Shown: positions 18,080 to 28,241 of the stretch, piece after piece
Numbering within the stretch: position 1 is the stretch's first letter
How the letters are laid out: every line of letters starts with the position of its first letter
DNA from: Lonsdalea iberica
GTDB taxonomy: Bacteria > Pseudomonadota > Gammaproteobacteria > Enterobacterales > Enterobacteriaceae
DNA: 64,000 bases
Direction: 5' to 3'
Assembly (NCBI RefSeq): GCF_002111585.1
Contig: NZ_LUTP01000011.1
Location: 1 to 64,000 of the forward strand
Made by a program: the position numbers and the translations under genes
The notes under the pieces: generated by a model
Seen by the model: the letters and a program-made list of their open reading frames with translations, nothing else
The model's database searches: none
Told to the model about the DNA's origin: nothing

Positions 18080-19201
18080 TTAGTCTGCGAAGTACCAATA
18101 GCCGTTATTAATTAGCGCGGTCAGCTCTGCGAGGAAGGACGGATCGTCCAACGCGCCCTTTAGCATTTCACCGTCGATAACATAATGTTCCGCCAGCGCG
18201 GACAGTGCTTCCTGATGCGAACTGTTTAGCGGTTCGCCATTAACGAAGCAGCGTCCCTCCAGCCAGATCACCCGTAGGCCACCCAGTCGACGCAGCGTTT
18301 CACCCTGTTGCATCAACTCGTAGATTTCTCCCGGCTGATAGGGCGGTTCAGGCGGAGAAAGATCCAACTCGTGGCGCGACTGGGAAATAAACTCGCCGAA
18401 CCACTGTCGGAACGATTCCGGTTGCTGCACCAGATCCAGCATCATCTGCTGAAGGCGATCCAGTTCTGCCGGTTGCACGGTAGCCGGATGCTCGCGCGGC
18501 GTGATATCCGGGTCGCTATAGCGATGGCTACCCAATTCGCGTGCCAAAACGTAATCCGCAAAGCCGCTGACCAACTCGCGCGCGCTAGGCGCGCGGAATC
18601 CGACAGAGTAGTTCATCGAGTTTTCCAGCGCATAGCCTTCATGCGGGAAGGCGGGTGGAATATACAGAATATCGCCCGGCAGCAGCTCTTCGTCGATGAT
18701 GGCTTCGAACGGATCGACCTGAAGTAGGTCGGGATGCGGACAATGTTGTTTCATTGGCACTTTTTCGCCTACACGCCAACGGCGTCGACCGGTCCCCTGA
18801 ATGATGAAAACATCGTACTGATCGAGATGCGGGCCAACGCCGCCGCCGGGGACGGAGAAAGAGATCATCAGGTCGTCGATACGCCAGTCGGGAAGGTGGC
18901 GGAAAGGGCGCATCAGCGCGGATGACGGCTCATGCCAATGGTCTACCGCCTGTACCAGCAGCGACCAGTTGGTCTCACCTAAATGGTCGTAGCTGTCGAA
19001 GGGGCCGTGGCTGACGGCCCAGCGTCCGTCCTGATGACTGACCAGGCGGCTGTCCACCTCGTTTTCCAACGCCAGACCAGCCAGCTCGTCAGGACTGAGG
19101 GGATCGACAAACGACGTGAAGCCGCCCTTGATCACCACAGGACGTTTTTGCCAGTAGCGAGCCAGAAAATCCGGCCAATCGAGATTAAGTTGGTAGTCCA
19201 T
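18080..19201 (-). CDS. roxA: Ribosomal protein uL16 arginine 3-hydroxylase RoxA (YcfD)
   Basis: A JmjC-type Fe(II)/2-oxoglutarate oxygenase that hydroxylates Arg81 of ribosomal protein L16. 373 aa, exactly the E. coli length. The iron ligands sit in GGGVGPHLDQYDVF (HxD) and the later HEGYALENSMNYSVGF. The C-terminal winged-helix part is present. Adjacent to phoQ as in E. coli; 66 bases separate the two. Confidence 0.97.
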   Translation of the reverse strand: MDYQLNLDWPDFLARYWQKRPVVIKGGFTSFVDPLSPDELAGLALENEVDSRLVSHQDGRWAVSHGPFDSYDHLGETNWSLLVQAVDHWHEPSSALMRPFRHLPDWRIDDLMISFSVPGGGVGPHLDQYDVFIIQGTGRRRWRVGEKVPMKQHCPHPDLLQVDPFEAIIDEELLPGDILYIPPAFPHEGYALENSMNYSVGFRAPSARELVSGFADYVLARELGSHRYSDPDITPREHPATVQPAELDRLQQMMLDLVQQPESFRQWFGEFISQSRHELDLSPPEPPYQPGEIYELMQQGETLRRLGGLRVIWLEGRCFVNGEPLNSSHQEALSALAEHYVIDGEMLKGALDDPSFLAELTALINNGYWYFAD

Positions 19202-19267
19202 CGTGCATTTCCATTATCAGAGGGCTGAAGGCGATTATAGCGGAACCGCCGGGACTGTGCGGACCTT

Positions 19268-20719
19268 TCAACGGTCGTTTTGTTGGAGGTGCTGGCGGCC
19301 GAAAATCGCTTCGACTTTGGCGCCGCCCAGGGGGCTCTCTCCGATGATAATCTCCCCCTGATATTGCTCGATAATCTCTACCGCGACGGCGAGACCGATG
19401 CCCTGACCGGGACGCATCGTATCCGCCCGCTGGCCGCGCTGAAAAATGACTTCCCGTTTGCTCGTCAGGATGCCGGGACCGTCATCTTCAACGATTAGAT
19501 GCAGCATATGGCCTGAATATTGGGCGCTGATCTCGACGAATTCCAGACTGTATTTACAGGCGTTATCGAGGATATTGCCCATCACTTCCATAAAGTCGTT
19601 CTTCTCGCCGATGAACGTGGTTTCTGGCGCGATATCGAGCGACAGAGATACCCCTTTACGCTGATACACCTTATTGAGGGCCGAGCAAAGACCGTCCAGC
19701 ATCGCAGGCACCGACTGAACTTCTCGGGTAATGCTGAGGTGATCCGTATGAACGGTGGCGCGATGCAGGTAGTAGCCGATCTGCTGAGATATCCGGCTAA
19801 TCTGCGTCAGCATCTCTGGTTCCGCCTGCTCGATAGTGAGGTCTTTGCCCGTACGCAGGGCGCGCAGTGTGGTTTGCAGCACGGCCAAGGGCGTTTTAAG
19901 ACTGTGGGTCAGGTCGGTCAACGCGGTACGATACTTCTGGTAGCGCTGACGTTCGTTCTTTAGCAGCGTGTTCAGGTTGCGGACCAGGCTGTTCAGCTCC
20001 TGAGGCGGCCGCTCATCCAGATTCTCGCGACTGCCGTTTTCTAGCGCCTGTATCTGATTGGCCAAACTTTTGATTGGCCGCAAACTCCAGTGAGCCGCCA
20101 GCCAAAGGAGAGGGAGGACGAGTACAAGATGAGCGATGAAGACGTAGCGGAACCATTCCCAGACGACATCGGCCTGCTGCAGCTCCTGAGGAACGCGGTC
20201 GACAACGACGATGGTCAATGGCGGCAGGTGCTCGGTAGCGCGGTAGACGTTGACGGCCACGGAGTGGGTAAAAGGCGTTTTGTCTTCCGAATGGTAACCC
20301 CGTAGGCGATCCTGAATTGCTGGACTGCCTTGCAGCACGGCATTACTGGTGCCGGGGTCGGTATCCAGCTCGTGATAATCGGTTTTAGCCAGCCACTCCG
20401 GTTTGAACTGCGACTCCAGCTCGGGCACCGCGCGCTCGCGCCACAACAGTTTGCCGTGCTGATTGTAGATGAACACCAATGTGGGGTAATTAATATCAAT
20501 TTCGTCCGGCTGGGCGATGGTTAATTGATTATCCCGCCACTGGGCCAAGCTATAGAATAGATTGCTTTCGCCCCGAAGAAGACGGAAAGACGTTTTATCG
20601 AAGCTGACGCTGTAGCCGATGATGGCAACGCCGCCGTAGGAAAGCGTTAGCGCCAATACCACGGCGGCAGTGGCGATTAAAAAACGAAAGCGCAACGACA
20701 GCGGCGACCTCTTTCTCAT
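19268..20719 (-). CDS. phoQ: Sensor histidine kinase PhoQ
   Basis: Inner-membrane sensor for low Mg2+, acidic pH and cationic peptides. 483 aa. TM1 is at about 12-37, followed by a periplasmic PAS-like sensor to about 190 and TM2 at about 191-213. A HAMP domain follows, then the phosphoacceptor H272 in LTHSLKTPL and ATP-binding motifs NILDNACKYS, DDGPGI and GQGIGLAVAVEI. Three bases separate it from phoP. MgrB, its feedback inhibitor in E. coli, was not seen in this window. Confidence 0.97.
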   Translation of the reverse strand: MRKRSPLSLRFRFLIATAAVVLALTLSYGGVAIIGYSVSFDKTSFRLLRGESNLFYSLAQWRDNQLTIAQPDEIDINYPTLVFIYNQHGKLLWRERAVPELESQFKPEWLAKTDYHELDTDPGTSNAVLQGSPAIQDRLRGYHSEDKTPFTHSVAVNVYRATEHLPPLTIVVVDRVPQELQQADVVWEWFRYVFIAHLVLVLPLLWLAAHWSLRPIKSLANQIQALENGSRENLDERPPQELNSLVRNLNTLLKNERQRYQKYRTALTDLTHSLKTPLAVLQTTLRALRTGKDLTIEQAEPEMLTQISRISQQIGYYLHRATVHTDHLSITREVQSVPAMLDGLCSALNKVYQRKGVSLSLDIAPETTFIGEKNDFMEVMGNILDNACKYSLEFVEISAQYSGHMLHLIVEDDGPGILTSKREVIFQRGQRADTMRPGQGIGLAVAVEIIEQYQGEIIIGESPLGGAKVEAIFGRQHLQQNDR

Positions 20720-20722
20720 AAA

Positions 20723-21406
20723 TTAGTCCTGGCGAGCATTAATATCGAAGCGATAGCCCTGTCCGCGCACGGTGGTAATGACTTCATGCGAGTTGGCGGC
20801 CTGTAGTTTTTTGCGCAGGCGACCCATCAAGACATCGATGGTGTGGCTTTCACGTAACTCGGCATCGGGATAGAGCTGCAGCATTAGCGACTCTTTACTG
20901 ACGACTTTCCCGTGGTTACGGATGAGCGTTTCGATAATCGTATATTCGAAGGCGGTGAGCTTTATCGGCGAATTGTGTACCAGCAGTTCACGTCGCGACA
21001 GATCGACCTCAAACGGCGGCATGCGAATGACCTGACACGCCAGACCGCTGTTACGACGCATCAAGGCCTGTGTTCGCGCCATCACCTCCTCCAGATGAAA
21101 AGGTTTGGTCACGTAGTCGTCGGCACCGGCTTCCAGCACGACGACCTTCTCCTGCCAGCTTTCACGCGCGGTTAAAACCAAAATGGGCATTTTGACCTGT
21201 TGAGCGCGCCAGCGGCGAATCAGGCTAACGCCGTCTTCTTCAGGAAGACCGAGATCGACAATAGCGATATCCGGCGCATGTTCATGCAAAAAATAGTCGG
21301 CTTCTTTAGCGTCTGCGGCGGCATCGACCTGATGGCCCATTTCTTTCATCTGAACAGTCAGGTGATGGCGTAAAAGAACATTATCCTCAACAACCAGAAT
21401 TCGCAT
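20723..21406 (-). CDS. phoP: Response regulator PhoP
   Basis: OmpR-family regulator, 227 aa (E. coli 223). Receiver residues include the acidic E7/D8 pair, phosphoacceptor D51 ([12 protein letters not shown]) and K in KPFHLEEV. The C-terminal winged helix ends [10 protein letters not shown]. It controls Mg2+ homeostasis, envelope remodelling and virulence genes in enterics. A candidate PhoP box upstream suggests autoregulation. Confidence 0.97.
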   Translation of the reverse strand: MRILVVEDNVLLRHHLTVQMKEMGHQVDAAADAKEADYFLHEHAPDIAIVDLGLPEEDGVSLIRRWRAQQVKMPILVLTARESWQEKVVVLEAGADDYVTKPFHLEEVMARTQALMRRNSGLACQVIRMPPFEVDLSRRELLVHNSPIKLTAFEYTIIETLIRNHGKVVSKESLMLQLYPDAELRESHTIDVLMGRLRKKLQAANSHEVITTVRGQGYRFDINARQD

Positions 21407-21526
21407 GGTGTCTTCCTATGAAATAATGTTGCTAACCAAGCTTATCCGAAGGTTGGCGCGCTGCGGATGGTCGGTTTAGCTGCTTTGATTGAAAAACATA
21501 TTATTCACTACGGTAATAAACTTAGA

Positions 21527-21543
21527 CTCAACAAACTGTGGGA
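21527..21543 (-). promoter_or_regulatory. Candidate PhoP box upstream of phoPQ
   Basis: On the reverse strand TGTTGA and AGTTTA occur 11 bases apart, each matching five of six bases of the TGTTTA direct repeat bound by PhoP. The site lies about 120 bases before the phoP start. Confidence 0.5.
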
Positions 21544-21548
21544 ATGAA

Positions 21549-21583
21549 GGGGGAGAAAGCAGGCAGAATGCAGTCTGCCTGCT
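21549..21583 (-). terminator. Terminator after purB
   Basis: AGCAGGCAG and CTGCCTGCT form a 9-bp stem with an 8-base loop just after the purB stop. On the reverse strand it is followed by TTCTCCCCC, so the U tract is poor. Confidence 0.55.
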
Positions 21584-21593
21584 CGATTACCTG

Positions 21594-22988
<1,395 letters not shown>

Positions 22989-23063
22989 TTAATAAAAGAC
23001 AAAAGCGTGACTACAAGTATCTCATGATGGCGGACGAACCGGAATGGTCGTCCGCCGGTCTGT

Positions 23064-23702
23064 CTATTGGTCGCGGCAGCGTGACAAAATTTGCTGTGCC
23101 TGTTTGACCAGCGTAGCGCGGGAAAACATCAGCTGCAGGCGTCCACCACCGATTTGCTGCCAAAGAACAGTGGCGCGAATACCCGCGAGCAAAATAGCGC
23201 GTACTTTAGCTTGAACCTGTGCGTTTTTGAGGACTTCCTGTGAGCCGGTAACCTGAATGCGCGGCCCCAGGGGACTAATGACGTCCACATAGATGCCTGC
23301 CAGCACGTTAATCATCGGATCGGACAGTAACGCATAGTGCTCCAGCTGGCGCCCCAACTGGTCGACACGGTTGCCAAGCTCGTTGAGGGCCGTGCTGTTC
23401 TTGTTCAGGCGACGTTCCAGCGCCATGAGACTAAAGGTATAGCGGGACTGATCGGCGCCGATTTTTTCGCGCGACGACGAACCGAGGATGCTAAGCAGAG
23501 TTTCAACGCCCAATTTCAGATTGTTCTCGTCGTGACCAAATATCTCCAGCGTGCTGGCGGCGTCCATCACAAGAACGCTGCTAAGCGACGTCTGCAGCGC
23601 CGCCTGCGGGCAGGTTCCCGTTGTCGCGAGCTGCTGAACCAAACAGGCGGACTGACAAATTCCTGCCAGCGCCAGCGTAATGTCATAGTAGTTTTTGGCC
23701 AC
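23064..23702 (-). CDS. hflD: High-frequency lysogenization protein HflD
   Basis: 212 aa (E. coli 213), mostly helical. In E. coli it binds lambda CII and affects the lysis-lysogeny choice; its housekeeping role is not settled. Conserved stretches include [36 protein letters not shown] and [17 protein letters not shown]. It lies between mnmA and purB, its usual place. Confidence 0.95.
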   Translation of the reverse strand: MAKNYYDITLALAGICQSACLVQQLATTGTCPQAALQTSLSSVLVMDAASTLEIFGHDENNLKLGVETLLSILGSSSREKIGADQSRYTFSLMALERRLNKNSTALNELGNRVDQLGRQLEHYALLSDPMINVLAGIYVDVISPLGPRIQVTGSQEVLKNAQVQAKVRAILLAGIRATVLWQQIGGGRLQLMFSRATLVKQAQQILSRCRDQ

Positions 23703-23808
23703 GATGGCTCCTGTATCCTCAATGCTCCATGACGTCGGCCGTCAGGAGTATGCAATCCGTGCGGAGAGCGTTGAACGGCGGCGCGGGTATTTGCGCCGAA
23801 TTGCAGTG

Positions 23809-23832
23809 GCGCAAGAGCGGGGTCTCTTGCGC
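23809..23832. repeat. Hairpin just after mnmA
   Basis: GCGCAAGAG and CTCTTGCGC form a perfect 9-bp stem with a 6-base loop, nine bases past the mnmA stop. There is no U tract on the reverse strand, so it may stabilise or attenuate the transcript between mnmA and hflD. Confidence 0.5.
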
Positions 23833-23840
23833 GGACACCT

Positions 23841-24950
23841 TTAGTTGCCGTTCAGGCGCTCCTCGATAATTCCCCCGCCAAGACACATTTCGTCCTGATA
23901 AAATACCGCTGACTGGCCCGGCGTGACGGCGGCAACCGGCTCGTCGAAGCGAACTTCGATACGATCGGCGTCTAGCGGCGTGACGGTGCAGGGAATATCC
24001 GCTTGACGATAGCGAGTTTTCACCACACAGCGGAAGGGGGCGGTGACAGTGTCACGATCGACCCAGTGCAACTGTTGAGCAATTAAACCGTCTGACATCA
24101 GGCGAGGGTGCTCATGGCCCTGAGCGACGTACAGCACGTTGTTCGCGACGTCTTTGTCTACGACGTACCAAGGATCGTCGCCGCCTTCTTTCACGCCACC
24201 GATGCCAAGGCCTTTACGCTGCCCAAGCGTGTGATACATCAGACCTTGATGCTGGCCCATGTCGCTGCCATCGTCGACGGCGATGATCGGGCCGGGTTGC
24301 GCTGGCAGGTAACGGGCCAGAAAGTCACGGAATTTACGTTCGCCGATGAAGCAGATCCCTGTGGAGTCTTTCTTCTTGGCCGTAGCCAGATCTAACTGTT
24401 CAGCGATTTTACGAACTTCCGGTTTTTCCAACTCGCCGACTGGGAACAGGCTTTGCGCCAACTGTTCGTGACTGAGGGTGTACAGGAAGTAGCTCTGATC
24501 CTTGTTGCCATCCAGACCGCGTAGGAGACGGCTTTTACCATCGATATCCTGACGGCGCACATAGTGTCCGGTCGCGATGTAATCCGCGCCCAGATCTTCG
24601 GCGGCGAATTCCAGGAACGCTTTAAATTTGATTTCCTTATTGCACAGGATATCGGGATTCGGCGTACGACCAGCCTTGTACTCTTCCAGAAAGTGCTCAA
24701 ATACGTTGTCCCAATATTCCGCCGCGAAGTTGACGGTATGCAGTACCATGCCGAGTTTGTCGCAGACGGCCTGCGCGTCGGCCAAATCGGCAGCCGCAGA
24801 ACAGTACTCCGTGTCGTCGTCCTCCTCCCAGTTTTTCATGAACAGGCCTTCGACCTGATAACCCTGTTGTTGGAGGAGGTATGCGGAAACGGAAGAATCA
24901 ACGCCGCCGGACATGCCGACAATGACTTTTTTCTGGCTGTTATCTGACAT
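23841..24950 (-). CDS. mnmA: tRNA 2-thiouridylase MnmA
   Basis: Inserts sulfur at U34 of tRNA-Lys, -Glu and -Gln with the TusABCDE relay. 369 aa (E. coli 368). The PP-loop is [15 protein letters not shown]. The catalytic cysteines sit in [12 protein letters not shown] and [13 protein letters not shown]. The C-terminal beta-barrel ends [13 protein letters not shown] start. Part of the nudJ-mnmA-hflD-purB series. Confidence 0.98.
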   Translation of the reverse strand: MSDNSQKKVIVGMSGGVDSSVSAYLLQQQGYQVEGLFMKNWEEDDDTEYCSAAADLADAQAVCDKLGMVLHTVNFAAEYWDNVFEHFLEEYKAGRTPNPDILCNKEIKFKAFLEFAAEDLGADYIATGHYVRRQDIDGKSRLLRGLDGNKDQSYFLYTLSHEQLAQSLFPVGELEKPEVRKIAEQLDLATAKKKDSTGICFIGERKFRDFLARYLPAQPGPIIAVDDGSDMGQHQGLMYHTLGQRKGLGIGGVKEGGDDPWYVVDKDVANNVLYVAQGHEHPRLMSDGLIAQQLHWVDRDTVTAPFRCVVKTRYRQADIPCTVTPLDADRIEVRFDEPVAAVTPGQSAVFYQDEMCLGGGIIEERLNGN

Positions 24951-25052
24951 GACAGTCTCGCGAATAGAAAAGATTTAATGCAACAAATAAGGACAAATTG
25001 ACAGGCCGCATAGGGTAGCACATTGGTTGCAGCGTCGCACCAAGGGGCAACG

Positions 25053-25505
25053 TTAGAGCTTATAGGGCCAGTTAAATGCGCCCAGCACGCTCAAGGGATA
25101 GCGGGTGCCGCTTTGATAGCAGCGAATGCTTTCCGCGACCAGCGGCGAACGTAATCTGTCTGAGTGGAGAATGTCTTCGGCTGTCAGCCAGTGACAGCAA
25201 TCGATATCGCTGTCCTGAGGCGCGGTGGCGACCTGCTGCGGCAGATCAATCGTAAAGCTGAAGCGCAGGAACGGCGTGCCGTCCGGAGCCACCCACTGAT
25301 GAAGCTGAAGGAAATGCTCGGGCTGCGCTTTAACGCCGGTCTCTTCATACAATTCGCGGCTGGCGGCTTGGATTAGCGTTTCTTCGGCTTCGAGATGACC
25401 GGCAGGCTGGTTCCAGAGACTTTTACCGTTGACGGTTTCTTCGACCACCAAAAACCGGCCTTCCGCCTGGACGATGTTGGCGACGGTGACATGAGGTTTA
25501 AACAT
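25053..25505 (-). CDS. nudJ: Nudix phosphatase NudJ
   Basis: 150 aa (E. coli 153). The enzyme removes phosphate from HMP-PP and nucleoside di- and triphosphates. The Nudix box G-x5-E-x7-REL-x2-EETGV is complete ([20 protein letters not shown] region). The start overlaps the rluE stop by eight bases, so translation is coupled. Confidence 0.95.
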   Translation of the reverse strand: MFKPHVTVANIVQAEGRFLVVEETVNGKSLWNQPAGHLEAEETLIQAASRELYEETGVKAQPEHFLQLHQWVAPDGTPFLRFSFTIDLPQQVATAPQDSDIDCCHWLTAEDILHSDRLRSPLVAESIRCYQSGTRYPLSVLGAFNWPYKL

Positions 25506-26154
25506 GCGTGATTTCCTTCCATTCCCCGGGCGATAACCCGGCCAGAGTCTGATTTGCCATACTGTAGCGGATTAAGCGCAGCGTTGGGAAACCAATGTGA
25601 GCCGTCATGCGACGAATTTGCCGGTTGCGGCCTTCCTGCAACGTAATTTTCAACCAGCTCACCGGGATGCTTTTTCGTTCACGAATTGGCGGATTGCGCG
25701 GCCATAACCAGTCGGGTTCATCCACTAATTCGACCCCCGCGGGCAGCGTAATGCCGTCGTTGAGCATCAAGCCCGCACGGAATCGCGCTAGTGCGTCAGG
25801 GTCGGGGATGCCCTCTACTTGCGCGTAGTAAATTTTGGCCGTTTTCTTTCCTGGCTGAGTCAGTCGCGCTTGCAATGCGCCATCATTGGTGAGCACCATG
25901 AGCCCTTCACTGTCGCGATCCAGGCGTCCGGCGGCATAGATGTCGCCGATGGGGATAAAGTCTTTTAGTGTGGCGCGGCCCGAGTCATCCGTGAATTGGG
26001 AAAGCACATCGTAAGGTTTGTTAAACAGGATGATTCGACGCGGTTTTGGCGCTGTGGTTTTTTTTGCGGTTGAACGTGAACTGAATCGTTTAAGTTTGTG
26101 ATTTCTAACAGGGATTTTATTCATTTTATTCATAGCTGAGAGTGACAAAGCCAT
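25498..26154 (-). CDS. rluE: 23S rRNA pseudouridine 2457 synthase RluE
   Basis: RsuA-family pseudouridine synthase that modifies U2457 of 23S rRNA. 218 aa (E. coli 217). The catalytic aspartate lies in [20 protein letters not shown]. Family motifs [13 protein letters not shown] and [21 protein letters not shown] are clear. The start is uncertain: ATGs at 26154 and 26133 are possible and neither has a good ribosome-binding site. Divergent from icd as in E. coli. Confidence 0.94.
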   Translation of the reverse strand: MALSLSAMNKMNKIPVRNHKLKRFSSRSTAKKTTAPKPRRIILFNKPYDVLSQFTDDSGRATLKDFIPIGDIYAAGRLDRDSEGLMVLTNDGALQARLTQPGKKTAKIYYAQVEGIPDPDALARFRAGLMLNDGITLPAGVELVDEPDWLWPRNPPIRERKSIPVSWLKITLQEGRNRQIRRMTAHIGFPTLRLIRYSMANQTLAGLSPGEWKEITHV

Positions 26155-26253
26155 TATACTCGAAAGGGTTGCGGTTGGCGCGGGTTTGATATTCCAGTAG
26201 TATTGACACGCATATTACATCTCATTAACAAAATGCGCTCTAAGGAGAGGTTA

Positions 26254-27507
26254 ATGGAAAGCAAAGTAGTTGTACCGGCTAAAGGTCATAAAATTACGGC
26301 AGATGTAGAAGGCAAACTAATCGTGCCGGATAACCCGATCATCCCTTTCATTGAAGGTGACGGGATCGGTGTTGATGTCACGCCAGCTATGATCAATGTG
26401 GTTGATGCCGCTGTCAAAAAGGCCTATTCAGGCAAGCGCGCCATTTCCTGGATGGAGATTTACACCGGCGAAAAATCGACTCAGGTCTACGGCAAAGATG
26501 TGTGGCTCCCGGAAGAAACGCTGGATCTCATTCGCGATTATCGCGTCGCCATCAAAGGCCCCCTGACCACGCCTGTCGGCGGTGGTATTCGCTCGCTCAA
26601 CGTCGCGCTGCGTCAGCAGCTTGATCTGTATATCTGCCTTCGTCCGGTTCGCTATTTTGATGGCACGCCAAGCCCGGTCAAACACCCCGAACTGACGGAC
26701 ATGGTGATCTTTCGGGAAAATGCCGAAGATATTTATGCCGGCATCGAGTGGAAAGCCGGTTCGGCTGAAGCAGACAAAGTCATCAAGTTCCTGCGCGATG
26801 AGATGGGCGTTTCGAAAATTCGTTTCCCTCAGCAGTGCGGCATCGGGATCAAACCCTGTTCCGAAGAGGGCACTAAACGCCTGGTGCGTGCAGCCATTGA
26901 CTACGCCATCACCAACGATCGCGATTCCGTCACGCTGGTGCACAAAGGCAACATCATGAAATTCACTGAAGGCGCATTTAAGGACTGGGGCTATCAGTTA
27001 GCGCGCGAAGAGTTTGGCGGTGAGCTGATTGACGGCGGTCCGTGGGTGAAAATCAAGAACCCGAATAACGGCAAAGATATAGTCGTCAAAGATGTGATTG
27101 CAGATGCGTTCCTGCAGCAAATTCTATTACGCCCAGCGGAATATGACGTTATCGCCTGTATGAACTTGAACGGCGACTATATTTCTGACGCATTAGCTGC
27201 GCAGGTAGGTGGTATCGGTATCGCTCCCGGCGCGAATATCGGCGATGAATGCGCCTTGTTTGAAGCGACGCATGGCACCGCGCCGAAATATGCGGGCCAA
27301 GATAAAGTGAATCCGGGATCCGTAATTCTGTCGGCTGAGATGATGTTGCGTCATTTAGGTTGGTTTGAGGCCGCTGACTTGATCATCAAAGGCGTAGAAG
27401 GCGCGATTAAAAATAAAACCGTGACCTATGATTTCGAACGTTTGATGGATGGGGCGAAACTGCTGAAATGTTCTGAGTTCGGCGACGCCATCATCGAACA
27501 CATGTAA
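26254..27507 (+). CDS. icd: NADP-dependent isocitrate dehydrogenase
   Basis: TCA-cycle enzyme that oxidises isocitrate to 2-oxoglutarate. 417 aa from the ATG at 26254 ([11 protein letters not shown]), which has AAGGAGAGG upstream; E. coli Icd is 416 aa. The regulatory phosphorylation serine, target of AceK, is in [13 protein letters not shown]. Substrate-binding and metal residues lie in EDIYAGIEW and [18 protein letters not shown]. It ends with FGDAIIEHM. Divergent from rluE. Confidence 0.98.
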   Translation: MESKVVVPAKGHKITADVEGKLIVPDNPIIPFIEGDGIGVDVTPAMINVVDAAVKKAYSGKRAISWMEIYTGEKSTQVYGKDVWLPEETLDLIRDYRVAIKGPLTTPVGGGIRSLNVALRQQLDLYICLRPVRYFDGTPSPVKHPELTDMVIFRENAEDIYAGIEWKAGSAEADKVIKFLRDEMGVSKIRFPQQCGIGIKPCSEEGTKRLVRAAIDYAITNDRDSVTLVHKGNIMKFTEGAFKDWGYQLAREEFGGELIDGGPWVKIKNPNNGKDIVVKDVIADAFLQQILLRPAEYDVIACMNLNGDYISDALAAQVGGIGIAPGANIGDECALFEATHGTAPKYAGQDKVNPGSVILSAEMMLRHLGWFEAADLIIKGVEGAIKNKTVTYDFERLMDGAKLLKCSEFGDAIIEHM

Positions 27508-27530
27508 TAACGGCAGTCGCAATGAATTTA

Positions 27531-27556
27531 AAGGGGGCCTGTGAGCCTCCTTTTTT
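27531..27556 (+). terminator. Terminator after icd
   Basis: GGGGGC pairs with GCCTCC (one G-T pair) around a short loop, followed by TTTTTTG. Confidence 0.75.
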
Positions 27557-28241
27557 GTGATTTTATCAGCCCCCGCGCTCACGCTTTGGTAACCGTTCTT
27601 CTCGCCATCTCGCCGTAACCACATGGGGTGATGCCGTAAATGCGCCAATCAATGAGCGTTTTAATTGTCATTTGATTGTGTCGGGACAAGGCTTTCGACG
27701 GCGTTGTGTTTTCTCTGCTTTAAATGATCTTTGGCGCGGGGATAATTAGCGCTTGGTCATAGTCAATAGATTTCATCCTGTGAATATTGGTCCTGCATGA
27801 ATATTTCTGTTTGATTTCCAAAGTCCGCTCGCAAAGCCGTGTTGTGCCCCTCATATGACTATGACTATTGGCCTATTATCGACGCAACGTGAAGCATCTG
27901 CGGGTAATACCAGAACAAGCTTCAATCAATATTGGTTATATATCGCCGAGATTTAGGGAATAGACACAAATTCTTCGGGCGCCACTCACTGAGTGGCGGT
28001 GATTTGCTATTCTTTATTGTGATAACAAGAACTCTATATATGAAGCAAAACGTTTTTTGCCGGAAAGGAAATAGAACCGGGCTGGTAAAAACCGTGTTTT
28101 AGGGACACTGTTTTGATTTAAGCGACACATAAGTTTGCTTTATCAAACTGCGTTCAGGAGCGCTAGTTCATCCTATTATCGCGCACCGTGATGACCGGCA
28201 ATGACGACAGAAACAACAATGGAACAGTAAGGGGAACCCCC
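27557..28241. other. Long intergenic region after icd
   Basis: About 690 bases with no recognised gene. A perfect inverted repeat at 27980-27998 is the only clear structure. The last 100 bases should hold the promoter of the GGDEF-EAL gene. The ATG-less stretch is moderately AT-rich. Confidence 0.4.
27980..27998. repeat. 19-bp palindrome
   Basis: CGCCACTCACTGAGTGGCG has 9-base arms around a single central C. It lies about 240 bases before the GGDEF-EAL start codon and is not followed by a U tract. It may be an operator or a short RNA hairpin. Confidence 0.5.
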
